Shown: piece by piece, positions 28,662-37,549 of the stretch
Layout of the letters: each line of letters opens with the position of its first letter
Position numbering within the stretch: position 1 is the stretch's first letter
Source: DOZZ01 sp963792655
GTDB lineage: Bacteria; Acidobacteriota; Terriglobia; Bryobacterales; Bryobacteraceae
Assembly: GCA_963792655.1 (NCBI GenBank)
Contig: CAWBWU010000009.1
Location: forward strand, 186,001 to 250,000
Direction: 5' to 3'
Length of the DNA stretch: 64,000 nucleotides
Translations under genes and position numbers: made by a program
Notes under the pieces: generated by a model
Databases searched by the model: none
Seen by the model: only the letters and a program-made list of their open reading frames with translations
What the model was told of the DNA's origin: nothing

Positions 28662-31490
28662 ATGCGCGTTGTGTTTCTCGTCTGCCTGGCAAGCGTGCTT
28701 CACGCGGCTGACTTCCGGGGCCAGGTCAACTTTGGTCCGGTGCCGGTGCCCGGGGCAGTGGTAACCGTGTCGCAGGACGCACGCAAACTTTCAGCGCTGA
28801 CAGACGAGCGCGGCACATTTCACTTCGCCGATCTTGCAGACGGCGCATGGCAACTGACGGTCGAGATGACCGGCTTCGCGCCGGAAACGCGTAGCATTCA
28901 GATTCCATCGGCTGACGCGGTGATCAACCTTCGCATGCTCGCTATGAGCGAGATAACAACTCAGCCCATAAGTACGAGCGCCGCGACCCCTACTCAAGCA
29001 GAACCGCAGACAAGGAAAGAAGAGGCCCCTGCATTCCGCGGGGCCGATCCCATCGAGCTGGCACAACGTGCTACCGACGGCCTGTTAATCAATGGAAGCG
29101 CAAATAACGGTGCGGCGTCGCAAGTCAGTCAGATGGACGCGTTCGGGAATTCCCGACGCAATCGCAAGCCACTTTACAACGGCAACATCGGCATGATTCT
29201 GGATAGCGGCGCGTTCGATGCCCGGCCGTACTCGCTCACCGGGCAAGATACGCCGCGTCCTGACTTCACTCATCTGCAAGGGCTTGCATCGTTCGGTGGC
29301 CCGATTCGCATTCCACACATTTTGCGCAACGGACCAAACGTTACGCTGACTTACCAGTGGACGCGCAATCGCAACATCACGACGCAAGCGGCTCTGGTGC
29401 CCACCCTAGCGCAGCGCGCGGGTGACGGGTTGGCGGCCGGATCTATCAGCCCTCAAGCCCTGGCGCTGTTGCAGTTCTATCCCGTTCCAAACTTCCCCAG
29501 TGATCGCTATAACTTTCAAACTTCGCTCGCAGGCGCATTGCACGACGATAGCCTGCAGGCGCGCTTCCAACAGCGCTTGACAGCCAAGAACCGGCTCTCG
29601 GGCAACTTGTCTTACCAGAGCACTCGCACGGATGCTACCAGCCTGTTTGGCTTTCTCGACGCAACGCGCACGACGGGAATCAACACCGGCGTGAACTGGA
29701 TGCACACCTTCCACTCACGGCTCTATGCAATCGCCGGTGTTCAGTTCAGCCGTCTTTCGCTCGATACCGATCCCTTCTTCGCCAGTCGCCGCAATGTTGC
29801 TGGGGAAGCCGGAGTGACAGGCACCAATCAGGATTCAGTGAACTGGGGGCCACCCGCATTGTCGTTTGCGAGCGGCATCGCGTCGCTCAGCGATGTCCAG
29901 TTCTCGCGCAATCGCAATCAGAACATTGGCGGTTCGCTTGAGGTGGGCTACAACCACGACCGGCATTACTTCAAATTCGGCGGAGACTACCGCCGGCAGC
30001 AATGGAACACACTCGGACAACAGGACCCGCGCGGCAGTTTCGCATTTACCGGCTCGGCGGATTTCGATCAGTTCCTGCTCGGCGTGCCATCCACCAGTTC
30101 GATTGCGTTCGGCAATGCCGACAAGTACCTGCGTTCGTTCTCCTCTGACGCTTACGTGAGCGATGACTGGCGCTGGAAGCCGAGTTTCACGATGACCATC
30201 GGTTTGCGCTGGGAGTATAGCTCCCCGATTCATGAGTTATACGGCCGCCTCGTGAATCTTGCGGTAGCGCCCGGCTTTACGTCGGCCACACCAGTCACGG
30301 GCGACGGGCTTCTGCATCCAGATCGCAACAACTTCGCTCCGCGCTTCGGCTTCGCGTTGAAGCCAGTACCGGGATCGTCTCTGGTGGTTCGCGGCGGCTA
30401 CGGAATCTACTACGACAGTGCAATCTATCAATGGATCGCCACGCAGATGTCGCAGCAGGCGCCATTCTCGAAGACGCTGCGCGTTCAGAACACAAATGGC
30501 CACCCGCTGACCCTGGCCAACGGCTTTGCCCCTACCGGCACCGGCGTGAGCAACACGTTTGGCGTCGATCCTGATTTCCGCATCGGCTACGCACAAAATT
30601 GGGAGATCTCCGTGCAACGCGATCTGCCCTTCGGCTTAGTACTGATTGCAGGCTATTCGGGCGTCAAGGGGACACGCGCGCAACAGCAATTCCTCCCCAA
30701 CACATATCCGATCGGTGCGTTCGATCCGTGTCCGGCGTGCCCGCGTGGGTTTTCATTCCTCACCTCGAACGGCAACTCCATCCGGCACGCCGGCGATTTT
30801 GAATTGCGGCGGCGGCTGCACGCGGGGCTGTCCGTCACGGCTCAGTACACATGGTCCAAGTCAATCGATGACGCGTCGCTGGGCGGACGCAACCAGAGCG
30901 GGGCACTGGTCGCGCAGGATTGGCTGGACCTTCGCGCCGAACGTGCACTGTCGAACTTCGATCAGCGACACCTGTTGACGATTACTTCGCAGTACACCAC
31001 GGGTATGGGCCTGCATGGGGGCGCTCTGCTTAGCGGCTGGCGAGGTAGAGCGATGAAGGAATGGACCGTGACGAACCGCATCAGCGCCGGCTCCGGCCTG
31101 CCGTTGACTCCTATCTACTTTGCCAGTGTGCAAGGCACGGGGGTCGTGGGCAGCCTTCGCCCTGACTACACGGGTGCGCCACTCTATGCCGCACCATCCG
31201 GCCTGTTTCTGAACGCCGCGGCGTATACCGCACCCGCTGCCGGACGGTGGGGCAATGCGGGCCGGAACTCGATCACCGGACTTGGCGTGGTGACCGTGGA
31301 TGCTTCGCTGGGGCGCACCTTTCGCATCAGCGATCGATGCAGCCTCGACTTCCGTGTTGATGCTGCCAACGCCTTGAACCATCCTGCCTTTCCGACGCTG
31401 ATCACGCTCATCAACAGCAGTCAGTTTGGTCTGCCGCTGCTTGCTAACCCGATGCGCAGCTTGCAGACGACCATTCGTGCCAGGTTCTGA
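28662..31490 (+). CDS. Oar-like TonB-dependent receptor with carboxypeptidase-regulatory N-terminus
   Basis: The 942-residue outer-membrane protein has signal peptide MRVVFLVCLASVLHA and a CarboxypepD_reg beta-sandwich (about 18-90: GAVVTVSQDARKLSALTDERGTFHF). A variable Pro/Thr/Glu linker follows, then a long beta-barrel with alternating aromatic strands, ending LANPMRSLQTTIRARF with the C-terminal Arg-Phe typical of barrel insertion signals. The plug region is shorter than in the receptor at 50345. Such proteins are abundant in Solibacter-type genomes and probably import or bind polymers. It starts 10 nt after the M56 fusion gene and is in the same operon. Confidence 0.9.
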   Translation: MRVVFLVCLASVLHAADFRGQVNFGPVPVPGAVVTVSQDARKLSALTDERGTFHFADLADGAWQLTVEMTGFAPETRSIQIPSADAVINLRMLAMSEITTQPISTSAATPTQAEPQTRKEEAPAFRGADPIELAQRATDGLLINGSANNGAASQVSQMDAFGNSRRNRKPLYNGNIGMILDSGAFDARPYSLTGQDTPRPDFTHLQGLASFGGPIRIPHILRNGPNVTLTYQWTRNRNITTQAALVPTLAQRAGDGLAAGSISPQALALLQFYPVPNFPSDRYNFQTSLAGALHDDSLQARFQQRLTAKNRLSGNLSYQSTRTDATSLFGFLDATRTTGINTGVNWMHTFHSRLYAIAGVQFSRLSLDTDPFFASRRNVAGEAGVTGTNQDSVNWGPPALSFASGIASLSDVQFSRNRNQNIGGSLEVGYNHDRHYFKFGGDYRRQQWNTLGQQDPRGSFAFTGSADFDQFLLGVPSTSSIAFGNADKYLRSFSSDAYVSDDWRWKPSFTMTIGLRWEYSSPIHELYGRLVNLAVAPGFTSATPVTGDGLLHPDRNNFAPRFGFALKPVPGSSLVVRGGYGIYYDSAIYQWIATQMSQQAPFSKTLRVQNTNGHPLTLANGFAPTGTGVSNTFGVDPDFRIGYAQNWEISVQRDLPFGLVLIAGYSGVKGTRAQQQFLPNTYPIGAFDPCPACPRGFSFLTSNGNSIRHAGDFELRRRLHAGLSVTAQYTWSKSIDDASLGGRNQSGALVAQDWLDLRAERALSNFDQRHLLTITSQYTTGMGLHGGALLSGWRGRAMKEWTVTNRISAGSGLPLTPIYFASVQGTGVVGSLRPDYTGAPLYAAPSGLFLNAAAYTAPAAGRWGNAGRNSITGLGVVTVDASLGRTFRISDRCSLDFRVDAANALNHPAFPTLITLINSSQFGLPLLANPMRSLQTTIRARF

Positions 31491-31493
31491 CCC

Positions 31494-33488
31494 ATGCGAC
31501 TCATCCTGCTCACGCTGTTCGTAACCTTCCTCGCAGCGGCTCAAGACAAACCGATCTTCAGCACGACCACGCACCTGGTCGTGGAGACGGTTGCGGTTAC
31601 CGACAAAGAAGGGCATCCAGTGACCGGGCTGTCCGCGAAAGACTTCACCGTGCTGGAAGACGGCAAGCCTCAGACGCTGGCCTTTGCTGAATACCAGACA
31701 TTGACTGATGCTTCGCCTATGACCGCACTCACGGCAAATGTTGCACCTGTCTCGCGCATGAGGCGCACGCACATCCAGCCTGAGAAGCCGGGCGATGTGC
31801 GCTATCGCGACCGGCGCCTGCTTGCCATGTATTTCGACCTGAGCGCAATGCCGCCACAGGATCAGGCGCGGGCGATTGCAGCAGCGCAGCGCTTTATTCG
31901 AACGCGCATGACAGCATCGGATCTGGTCGCGATCATGACGTACTCGGGGGGCGCGGTCGAAGTGCTCGATGATTTCACCGCAGATCGTGCGAAGCTGCTC
32001 GAAACGCTGCAGACGCTGCTCGTGGGTGAGGAGATTGACTACACCATCACCAAAGATGCCGACGCGGCATTCGGCCAAAACGATGGCGAGTTCAATCTTT
32101 TCAATACCGACCGGCAGCTCTCGGCCTTGCAGACTGCGGCGGCAACACTGGGCGTGCTGAGTGAGAAGAAGTCGTTGCTCTACTTCGCGAGCGGCCTGCG
32201 CTTGAATGGCGTGAACAATCAGGCCCAGCTTCACGCGACGGAGAATGCTGCGATTCGCGCTGGTGTTACATTCTGGCCGATCGACGCGCGCGGGCTGGTC
32301 GCGTTCGCGCCGTTGGGCGATGCGACGCAGCCATCGCCAGGTGGCATCGGCATCTATAACGGCGAGACCGCGGCGGCGAACACGCGCGGCTTCTATGCTT
32401 CGCAAGACACGCTGTACGCACTCGCGGCGGACACTGGTGGCAAGGCGCTGCTCGACGATAATGACCTGGCGCAAGGGATCGTCAACGCGCAGAAAGCAGT
32501 ATCGAGCTACTACGTGCTCGGCTACTACACCAGCAACGCTGCGCGCGACGGCAAGCTGCGGCGTATCAAGATCAGCGTCAACAACCAGGCCGCGCTCACA
32601 CTCGATTATCGACAAACGTACTTCGCGGAAAAGGAGTTCGGTAAGTTCACATCGGTCGACAAAGAGCGTCAGTTAGAAGAAGCGTTGATGGCCGGCGACC
32701 CCATCACAGAACTGACGCTCGCGCTCGAGGTGAATTACTTTCAACTCAACCGCGCTGAATACTATGTGCCCATCGCCGTCAAAATTCCCGGGAGCGAACT
32801 GGCGCGTGCGAAGAAGGGCGGGGCAGAGCGCACATCGATCGATTTCGTAGGCGAGATTAAAGAGAACGGAACGACCGTCGCCAATCTGCGCGACAAAGTC
32901 GACCTAAAGTTATCCGACGAAACCGCCGCCGAGCTATCCAAGCGACCCATCACCTACGATGGCGGCTTCACGCTGCTGCCCGGCCATTACGTGTTGAAAT
33001 TTCTGGCGCGCGATGCGGAGACGGGACGCATCGGAACTTTCATTCACCCGTTCGTTATTCCGAATCTGGCGAAAGAGCAACGCTACCAGCCGATCAGCTC
33101 TGTGGTTCTGAGCAGCCAGTCTGTGGACATGCAGAACGCCATCTTCAATGCGAAGGACAAGCTGCATGCGCAAGACTTGAACCCGCTTGTACACGACGGG
33201 CGCAAGCTGATCCCCAGCGTGACGCGGGTCTTCAGCCGCAGCCGCGATATGTACGTGTTTGTGCAGGCTTATGGAAACCATCAGCCCACTGCAGCTATCG
33301 CTTCGTTCTATCGCGACGGGCGCAAAGTGTGGGAGTCGCCGCCAGTGACCGGCGATGCACGTTCAGTGCGCATGCAGTTCAGTCTTGAACATCTGCCCGC
33401 AGGCGAGTACACTTGCCAGCTCACAGTGCTGAATCCGGCGGATCAGAAGGCCGCGTTCTGGCAAGGGCAGGTGATGGTGATTCCCTAA
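31494..33488 (+). CDS. Large VWFA-related acidobacterial secreted protein
   Basis: The 664-residue protein has signal sequence MRLILLTLFVTFLAAAQ, the family pre-domain (VETVAVTDKEGHPVTGLSAKDFTV) and a VWFA domain whose MIDAS is degenerate: D115-L-S117-A-M119 instead of DxSxS. The C-terminal half (about 370-664) is beta-rich with no recognised domain, including DVYVFVQAYGNHQ-like sandwich segments. It starts 3 nt after the receptor stop and closes the four-gene operon. Loss of the last MIDAS Ser suggests metal binding is weakened and ligand contacts differ from the shorter homologue at 23968. Confidence 0.85.
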   Translation: MRLILLTLFVTFLAAAQDKPIFSTTTHLVVETVAVTDKEGHPVTGLSAKDFTVLEDGKPQTLAFAEYQTLTDASPMTALTANVAPVSRMRRTHIQPEKPGDVRYRDRRLLAMYFDLSAMPPQDQARAIAAAQRFIRTRMTASDLVAIMTYSGGAVEVLDDFTADRAKLLETLQTLLVGEEIDYTITKDADAAFGQNDGEFNLFNTDRQLSALQTAAATLGVLSEKKSLLYFASGLRLNGVNNQAQLHATENAAIRAGVTFWPIDARGLVAFAPLGDATQPSPGGIGIYNGETAAANTRGFYASQDTLYALAADTGGKALLDDNDLAQGIVNAQKAVSSYYVLGYYTSNAARDGKLRRIKISVNNQAALTLDYRQTYFAEKEFGKFTSVDKERQLEEALMAGDPITELTLALEVNYFQLNRAEYYVPIAVKIPGSELARAKKGGAERTSIDFVGEIKENGTTVANLRDKVDLKLSDETAAELSKRPITYDGGFTLLPGHYVLKFLARDAETGRIGTFIHPFVIPNLAKEQRYQPISSVVLSSQSVDMQNAIFNAKDKLHAQDLNPLVHDGRKLIPSVTRVFSRSRDMYVFVQAYGNHQPTAAIASFYRDGRKVWESPPVTGDARSVRMQFSLEHLPAGEYTCQLTVLNPADQKAAFWQGQVMVIP

Positions 33489-33494
33489 ACAGCG

Positions 33495-34331
33495 CTACTG
33501 CGCACGCTCAGGTCGCGGCGGCCGTGGCGGTGCGACATAGTTCACCAGTTCGTCAACCGGCTTCTTGCCTGCCCAGGCTATCCCGCGCAGCAGAGTGCGC
33601 TGCACCTGGTAGTCAGAGAAGTTGGCGTACGTGTGGCCTTGCATCCAAACAAACGCGCGTGCGGGTTGCCCGCCAGGAACGGTGTGCTCGTAGGTCCAGA
33701 TCTGCGGAACCACTTCGCCCTTGTGCGTGCCGGCGCTTTTGGTCGGTGCAATCTCGGCTGTGGCGAGCACGTGAATGGCAGGATCCTTCGCCCAGGTCAT
33801 GTTGAAGAAGGCCTCATCGAGCAGCGTGATGTCGGTCATGTCCTGCATGATCGGATTGGCCTTGTCGACAACGTTATAGTGGACCGGCGCTTCGAGCGTG
33901 AAGTTCACTTCACCATGCTTTTTTCCGCCGCCTAACAACGCTGCCACCGAAGCTGGATCGGGGCCGCATAGCGAATCATGCATGTTGACGAATCCGCCAC
34001 CGCGCTTCACATAAGCATCGAAACGCGACTTGTAAGTTTCGAATGGGTACCCGGCGTCTCCCTTGTAAATGATCACGACGTCGGTATGCTCTAAATCCTC
34101 GGCCGTTGGTTCGTGAAGCGAGCCACTCACGACCGCGCCATGCTCGGTCAGCAGCTTACTCCAATCGGCAAGAAACTGAGGGTAGTCGTGCTGGCCGGCG
34201 TTGTGGGTTTTCAAACCCGCCCAGATGAAGATGTGCATGCCGTTGGGATTCTGGCCGGGAATTCTGGGAGGACCCGCGGGTGCCTGCGCGTAGAGGAACG
34301 AGCTTAGGAGAAGAAGGGAAATAGTTCGCAT
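33495..34331 (-). CDS. Secreted ThuA-domain protein
   Basis: The 278-residue protein starts at ATG 34331 with signal peptide MRTISLLLLSSFLYA. The ThuA fold (class I glutamine amidotransferase-like) is shown by AGLKTHNAGQHDYPQFLADW, TDVVIIYKGDAGYP, RGGGFVNMHDSLCG and HPTY-like TYANFSDYQVQRTLLRGIAWA. The family is linked to sugar and trehalose use in some bacteria; most members are secreted with no proven activity. The C-terminus is Pro/Arg-rich. It converges with the VWFA operon, with only 6 nt between stops. Confidence 0.88.
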   Translation of the reverse strand: MRTISLLLLSSFLYAQAPAGPPRIPGQNPNGMHIFIWAGLKTHNAGQHDYPQFLADWSKLLTEHGAVVSGSLHEPTAEDLEHTDVVIIYKGDAGYPFETYKSRFDAYVKRGGGFVNMHDSLCGPDPASVAALLGGGKKHGEVNFTLEAPVHYNVVDKANPIMQDMTDITLLDEAFFNMTWAKDPAIHVLATAEIAPTKSAGTHKGEVVPQIWTYEHTVPGGQPARAFVWMQGHTYANFSDYQVQRTLLRGIAWAGKKPVDELVNYVAPPRPPRPERAQ

Positions 34332-34340
34332 TTGGAGCAA

Positions 34341-34607
34341 GTGCGAACCAGTCTATCGCGGATCGAACGCTTCAATGCACCTGATAAATCAGCAGCCACG
34401 CAAAGCCGGCAACGCCGAATAGAAAGCCAATAATCAGGACGATAAGAAAGCTGCCCCTGTGAATGAAAGAAACCGGTTTGTCAGCGGTTACTCGAACGAC
34501 CCGATCCGGTGAGATCTGCACCCGGCAAGGAGTGTATCAATATACGTTTGTATATTGCAATAGAATTGAAAGAAAAATGGGAATACTAATAAATCTAAAG
34601 AAGAGAA
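34341..34607. other. Intergenic stretch with AT-rich core
   Basis: About 270 nt between ThuA and tRNA-Cys. It holds the candidate small membrane ORF and, at 34535-34605, a distinctly AT-rich segment (ATATACGTTTGTATATTGCAATAG and AATACTAATAAATCTAAAG) unlike the GC-rich surroundings. This could hold promoters or the tRNA 3' trailer. No terminator hairpin was seen. Confidence 0.4.
34372..34521 (-). CDS. Small single-helix membrane protein (49 residues), candidate
   Basis: From a GTG at 34521 an open frame encodes 49 residues: a polar N-terminus (MQISPDRVVRVTADKPVSF) and one strongly hydrophobic helix (FLIVLIIGFLFGVAGFAWLL) ending IYQVH. An in-frame stop lies five codons upstream, so the GTG is the only practical start; no good Shine-Dalgarno precedes it. 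It lies between ThuA and tRNA-Cys, a region otherwise without genes. The charge and hydrophobicity pattern argue for a real protein, but a chance ORF is possible. Confidence 0.45.
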   Translation of the reverse strand: MQISPDRVVRVTADKPVSFIHRGSFLIVLIIGFLFGVAGFAWLLIYQVH

Positions 34608-34682
34608 TGGAGGTGCGGGTGGGAATCGAACCCACGAGTAAGGGTTTTGCAGACCCTGGCCTTACCACTTGGCTACCGCACC
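34608..34682 (-). tRNA. tRNA-Cys (anticodon GCA)
   Basis: Read on the minus strand from 34682: acceptor GGTGCGG pairs perfectly with CCGCACC, D-arm GCC/GGC, anticodon stem AGGGT/ACCCT around loop CTGCAAA (anticodon GCA), T-arm GTGGG/CCCAC around TTCGATT, discriminator T and genomically encoded CCA. U73 is the cysteine tRNA identity base. The 5' end overlaps the last codons of the hydrolase gene on the same strand by 10 nt. Confidence 0.97.
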
Positions 34683-36466
34683 CGAAGTGATGACGATCTC
34701 TTCGGAACATACCGCGCAAAGCCGCCTGAAGTCAATCCGCGCGGCTCGCCCTGCGGCTCAGCCGGAGCAATTGGCAGCGTCAAATAAGAAGCGTGCTGGC
34801 GATCGTGATAGACGGTCTGGGTTGCTTTCAGTAACTTCTTTTCGTCGGCAATCGGCGCGCCTGTGTTCGGATTGCGGTCGAAATGCGGGAAGTTGCTGCT
34901 GGTGACCTCCAGACGGATCCGATGACCTTTGCGGAAGACATTACTCGTCACGCCGGCATCGATTGTGATCTTCACGGCCTTGCCTGGCTGCAGCAATTTC
35001 GGCTTTTCCAGTGACTCGCGATAGCGGGTTCGCAACAGCCCGTCCGTCAAGTTCATCGCGCGGCCATCGGGATAAACGTCCACCAACTTGGCTGCAAAAT
35101 CGGTATCAGGTGCAGTGCTTTCAATGAACAGAGTCAACGAGATTGGCCCGATGACTTCAACGTCTTCTGAAAGTATCGCCGTGCTGTAGATCAGGACGTC
35201 CGGCCGGGTCTCCACGGCCCGTTGATCCATTGGTCCCCATGGAAAGATCGCCGGGTTGCAGCAAACGTTACCGCCCAACGTCGGTACCGGCTTCGTCGGG
35301 TCATACACGTAGTGATCAGTCGGTGCTTTGCGCCCGGGAGGCCGCGCGTCCAAGCCTCCGTCACCGTAAACACTGGCGGCGTGGCCGCCGCTGGTGAGGA
35401 AGTACTTCGCGTAATGAGTGCCGGCGATCGGCCACTGGTATTCGCTGCGCCAACGATTGACGCCCATGACGAACACTCGCACTGGTGGCTCCGACGTGAG
35501 CGGGACATCTTTGTCCTTCAGCCATTGATCGAACCATTCGATTTGCCGGTGACGCAGGGGCACCATCGCCTCTGGGCCAAAGTCGACGGTCGTAAACCGC
35601 TTGGACATGTCGTGTGGCCACGGTCCAATCAATATATGGTTGACGCCCGTCTTCTTCCGAAGCACCTGGAACGCGTCAAGATCGCCTTGGACGAAATTGT
35701 CGAACCATCCGCCAACTGAGTAGACCGGAACAGAGATGTCCTTCAGGTGCTCGCGCGTGCTAATTGATTTCCAGAAGGCGTCGTAAGCCGGGTGGTCGAG
35801 CGCATTCTGGATAAATCCGACACGTTCGCCTGAGATAGCAACGTCCGCCAGGCGCAACGGAAACGTCCATATAAATTGCTTGAAGTCTGGTGGCTGAAAG
35901 CCTTCAGCCCTAACGTTTTCTGACGTCCACAACAACCGATTGCCCAGCTTCATGGCGCCGCCCGTGGAGTAGAAACGGTCGCGGTAATCATCGTCCCCGG
36001 AAACCACCGGGAAAATCGCTTTCAGATGCGGATTATTGCGCAACGCCACCTTCCACTGTGCGATGCCAAGGTAAGACCCGCCGGTCATACCGATTTTCCC
36101 GTCGGACCACGGTTGAGCGGCGATCCAGTTCAAGGTGTCGTCGCCGTCGCTGCCTTCCTGCGTTAAAGGCTGGAAGCTGCCATCGGAAGCATTGCGGCCA
36201 CGCACATCCTGCACCACCACGGCGTAACCGTGATCGATGAAGGTTCGGTAGAGAGAGTTGATGACGTCGCTCTTGCCGTAAGGCGTGCGGATCAGGATGG
36301 TGGGCAGACGCCCGGGGACTACCGGACGGAAGATGTTGGTCGAAAGGTGTACGCCGTCGTGCATCGGCACGCGCACGTTGAGTTGAGTGATCGCTTCATG
36401 CAGCGGCGGCGCACCGAAAGCAGTTACGCAGAGTGCAGCGAGACAACCTACTGCCGGTAAGCGCAC
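34673..36466 (-). CDS. Secreted CocE/NonD-type X-Pro dipeptidyl-peptidase-like hydrolase (S15)
   Basis: The product of about 597 residues starts at GTG 36466 (a TTG at 36478 is the alternative) with signal peptide RLPAVGCLAALCVTAFGA. The alpha/beta-hydrolase core shows VPMHDGVHLSTNIFRP, RTPYGKSD, QDVRGRNASDG and nucleophile Ser131 in GGSYLG. The C-terminal jelly-roll domain (NVFRKGHRIRLEVTSSNFPHFDRN) is typical. The family includes cocaine esterase and glutaryl-acylases; the substrate is not predictable. After the usual family end (ASYLTLPIAPA) there is an extra tail of about 28 residues whose TAG stop lies inside tRNA-Cys. The start overlaps the upstream glycosyltransferase by 19 nt. Confidence 0.88.
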   Translation of the reverse strand: MRLPAVGCLAALCVTAFGAPPLHEAITQLNVRVPMHDGVHLSTNIFRPVVPGRLPTILIRTPYGKSDVINSLYRTFIDHGYAVVVQDVRGRNASDGSFQPLTQEGSDGDDTLNWIAAQPWSDGKIGMTGGSYLGIAQWKVALRNNPHLKAIFPVVSGDDDYRDRFYSTGGAMKLGNRLLWTSENVRAEGFQPPDFKQFIWTFPLRLADVAISGERVGFIQNALDHPAYDAFWKSISTREHLKDISVPVYSVGGWFDNFVQGDLDAFQVLRKKTGVNHILIGPWPHDMSKRFTTVDFGPEAMVPLRHRQIEWFDQWLKDKDVPLTSEPPVRVFVMGVNRWRSEYQWPIAGTHYAKYFLTSGGHAASVYGDGGLDARPPGRKAPTDHYVYDPTKPVPTLGGNVCCNPAIFPWGPMDQRAVETRPDVLIYSTAILSEDVEVIGPISLTLFIESTAPDTDFAAKLVDVYPDGRAMNLTDGLLRTRYRESLEKPKLLQPGKAVKITIDAGVTSNVFRKGHRIRLEVTSSNFPHFDRNPNTGAPIADEKKLLKATQTVYHDRQHASYLTLPIAPAEPQGEPRGLTSGGFARYVPKRSSSLRVR

Positions 36467-37549
36467 AGCGTTTCCCAATAGAGTCGGCCTGCTCGTTCGA
36501 GCGAATGCGCGGCTGTCACATGTTGTTTGGCCAGGTATCCGATTTGGCGCATGACGTCCGGCATCTCCACCGCTAGTCTCATATATTCAAACAGTTCCGC
36601 CTGCTCGGCAACCCCCCGGCTGACGCGCAGACACGTGCCGTCCGGAAAACCGCTGGATTCCATACCATCGCTCAACATCACAGGCTTGCCGAGGCCCATA
36701 GCTCGAATCGCAATGCCTGAGGTCTCACCTGCCGCGGGATCGCGCAAATTCAGGACGGCATCCGCCGCAGCGGCTGCAAGTAAAAATTCGGGCTCCGGAA
36801 GATGGGCAACATAGCGAATGCCCGCGTGATTCCGGTAATGCGCAACGGCGCGCGCGAGATCGCGTGAGACAAATTCGCCGGCCAAAAGCAAAACTGCCTG
36901 AGGATACTCACGCGCGAGGCGGACGAACGCTTCGATGACTGGCAGCACGCGCTTGGTTTCGCGCAGATAACCAAACACGCCGAAGACGAACGCATGCGGC
37001 GCAATGCGGAGCTTCTCGCGAAACTCGTAGACCGAAGCAGCGTGCGGCAGTTCCCGCTGCTGCGACGAAATGCGGAATCTCGATGACGGGCGTTTGCGGC
37101 GCATGTTCCGCGACCATCCGTGCGGCTGCGGCGTTATGTACGATCACGGCCCGAGCATGCGATGCGGCCTTGCGCAGCATGGGGTAGTCGAAGTAGCGAT
37201 GATCCACATTGGAGACCGCCTGATCGCTCCAAAGCCGCGTGGCCATCCCTCGATGCCACTCGCCATACTGCTGCGTGAATTCATCAATGTATTGCTCGCG
37301 GGTGAGTGTGCCGAGGTAAAAATGGTGCAGCACCGCATCGTGCAGGACGGTCACGCCCGGCATTGCGAGCGACTGTGCATGGGCGCGAGCGTGCAGACGA
37401 TTGTTCCCGAGATGGTAAAGGTGAACGTCCGCGTGCGCTGCGTCGAGCGTTACTTCGCCGTGTTTGCGCAACTCACCGAGCAGCGATGCCGCGTAGTCGG
37501 CAACTCCGGAACGCGCCGGCGGCATCGGCGAGTGGAACCCGACCTTCAT
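36448..37549 (-). CDS. GT4-family glycosyltransferase, one apparent frameshift
   Basis: The N-terminal half starts MKVGFHSPMPPARSGVADYAASL, typical of GT-B transferases that act on lipid-linked or surface sugars, and runs to VIEIPHFV. The C-terminal half shows HAFVFGVFGYLRETKRVLPVIEAF and RDPAAGETSGIAIRAMGLGKPVMLSD, carrying the conserved Glu of the nucleotide-sugar site. The halves join near 37058. The start overlaps the YggS stop by 4 nt (ATGA). The product is probably an envelope or exopolysaccharide enzyme; no other glycan genes are beside it. Confidence 0.85.

Noticed and set aside
30861..32615. A 584-codon open frame on the minus strand across the receptor and VWFA genes.
   Set aside because: It is antisense to two well-supported family members, has no recognisable motifs and arises from GC-rich codon bias.
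34463..34690. A plus-strand frame of 75 codons across tRNA-Cys.
   Set aside because: It is the reverse of the tRNA; the GIEPTS-like string is a common tRNA-derived artefact.
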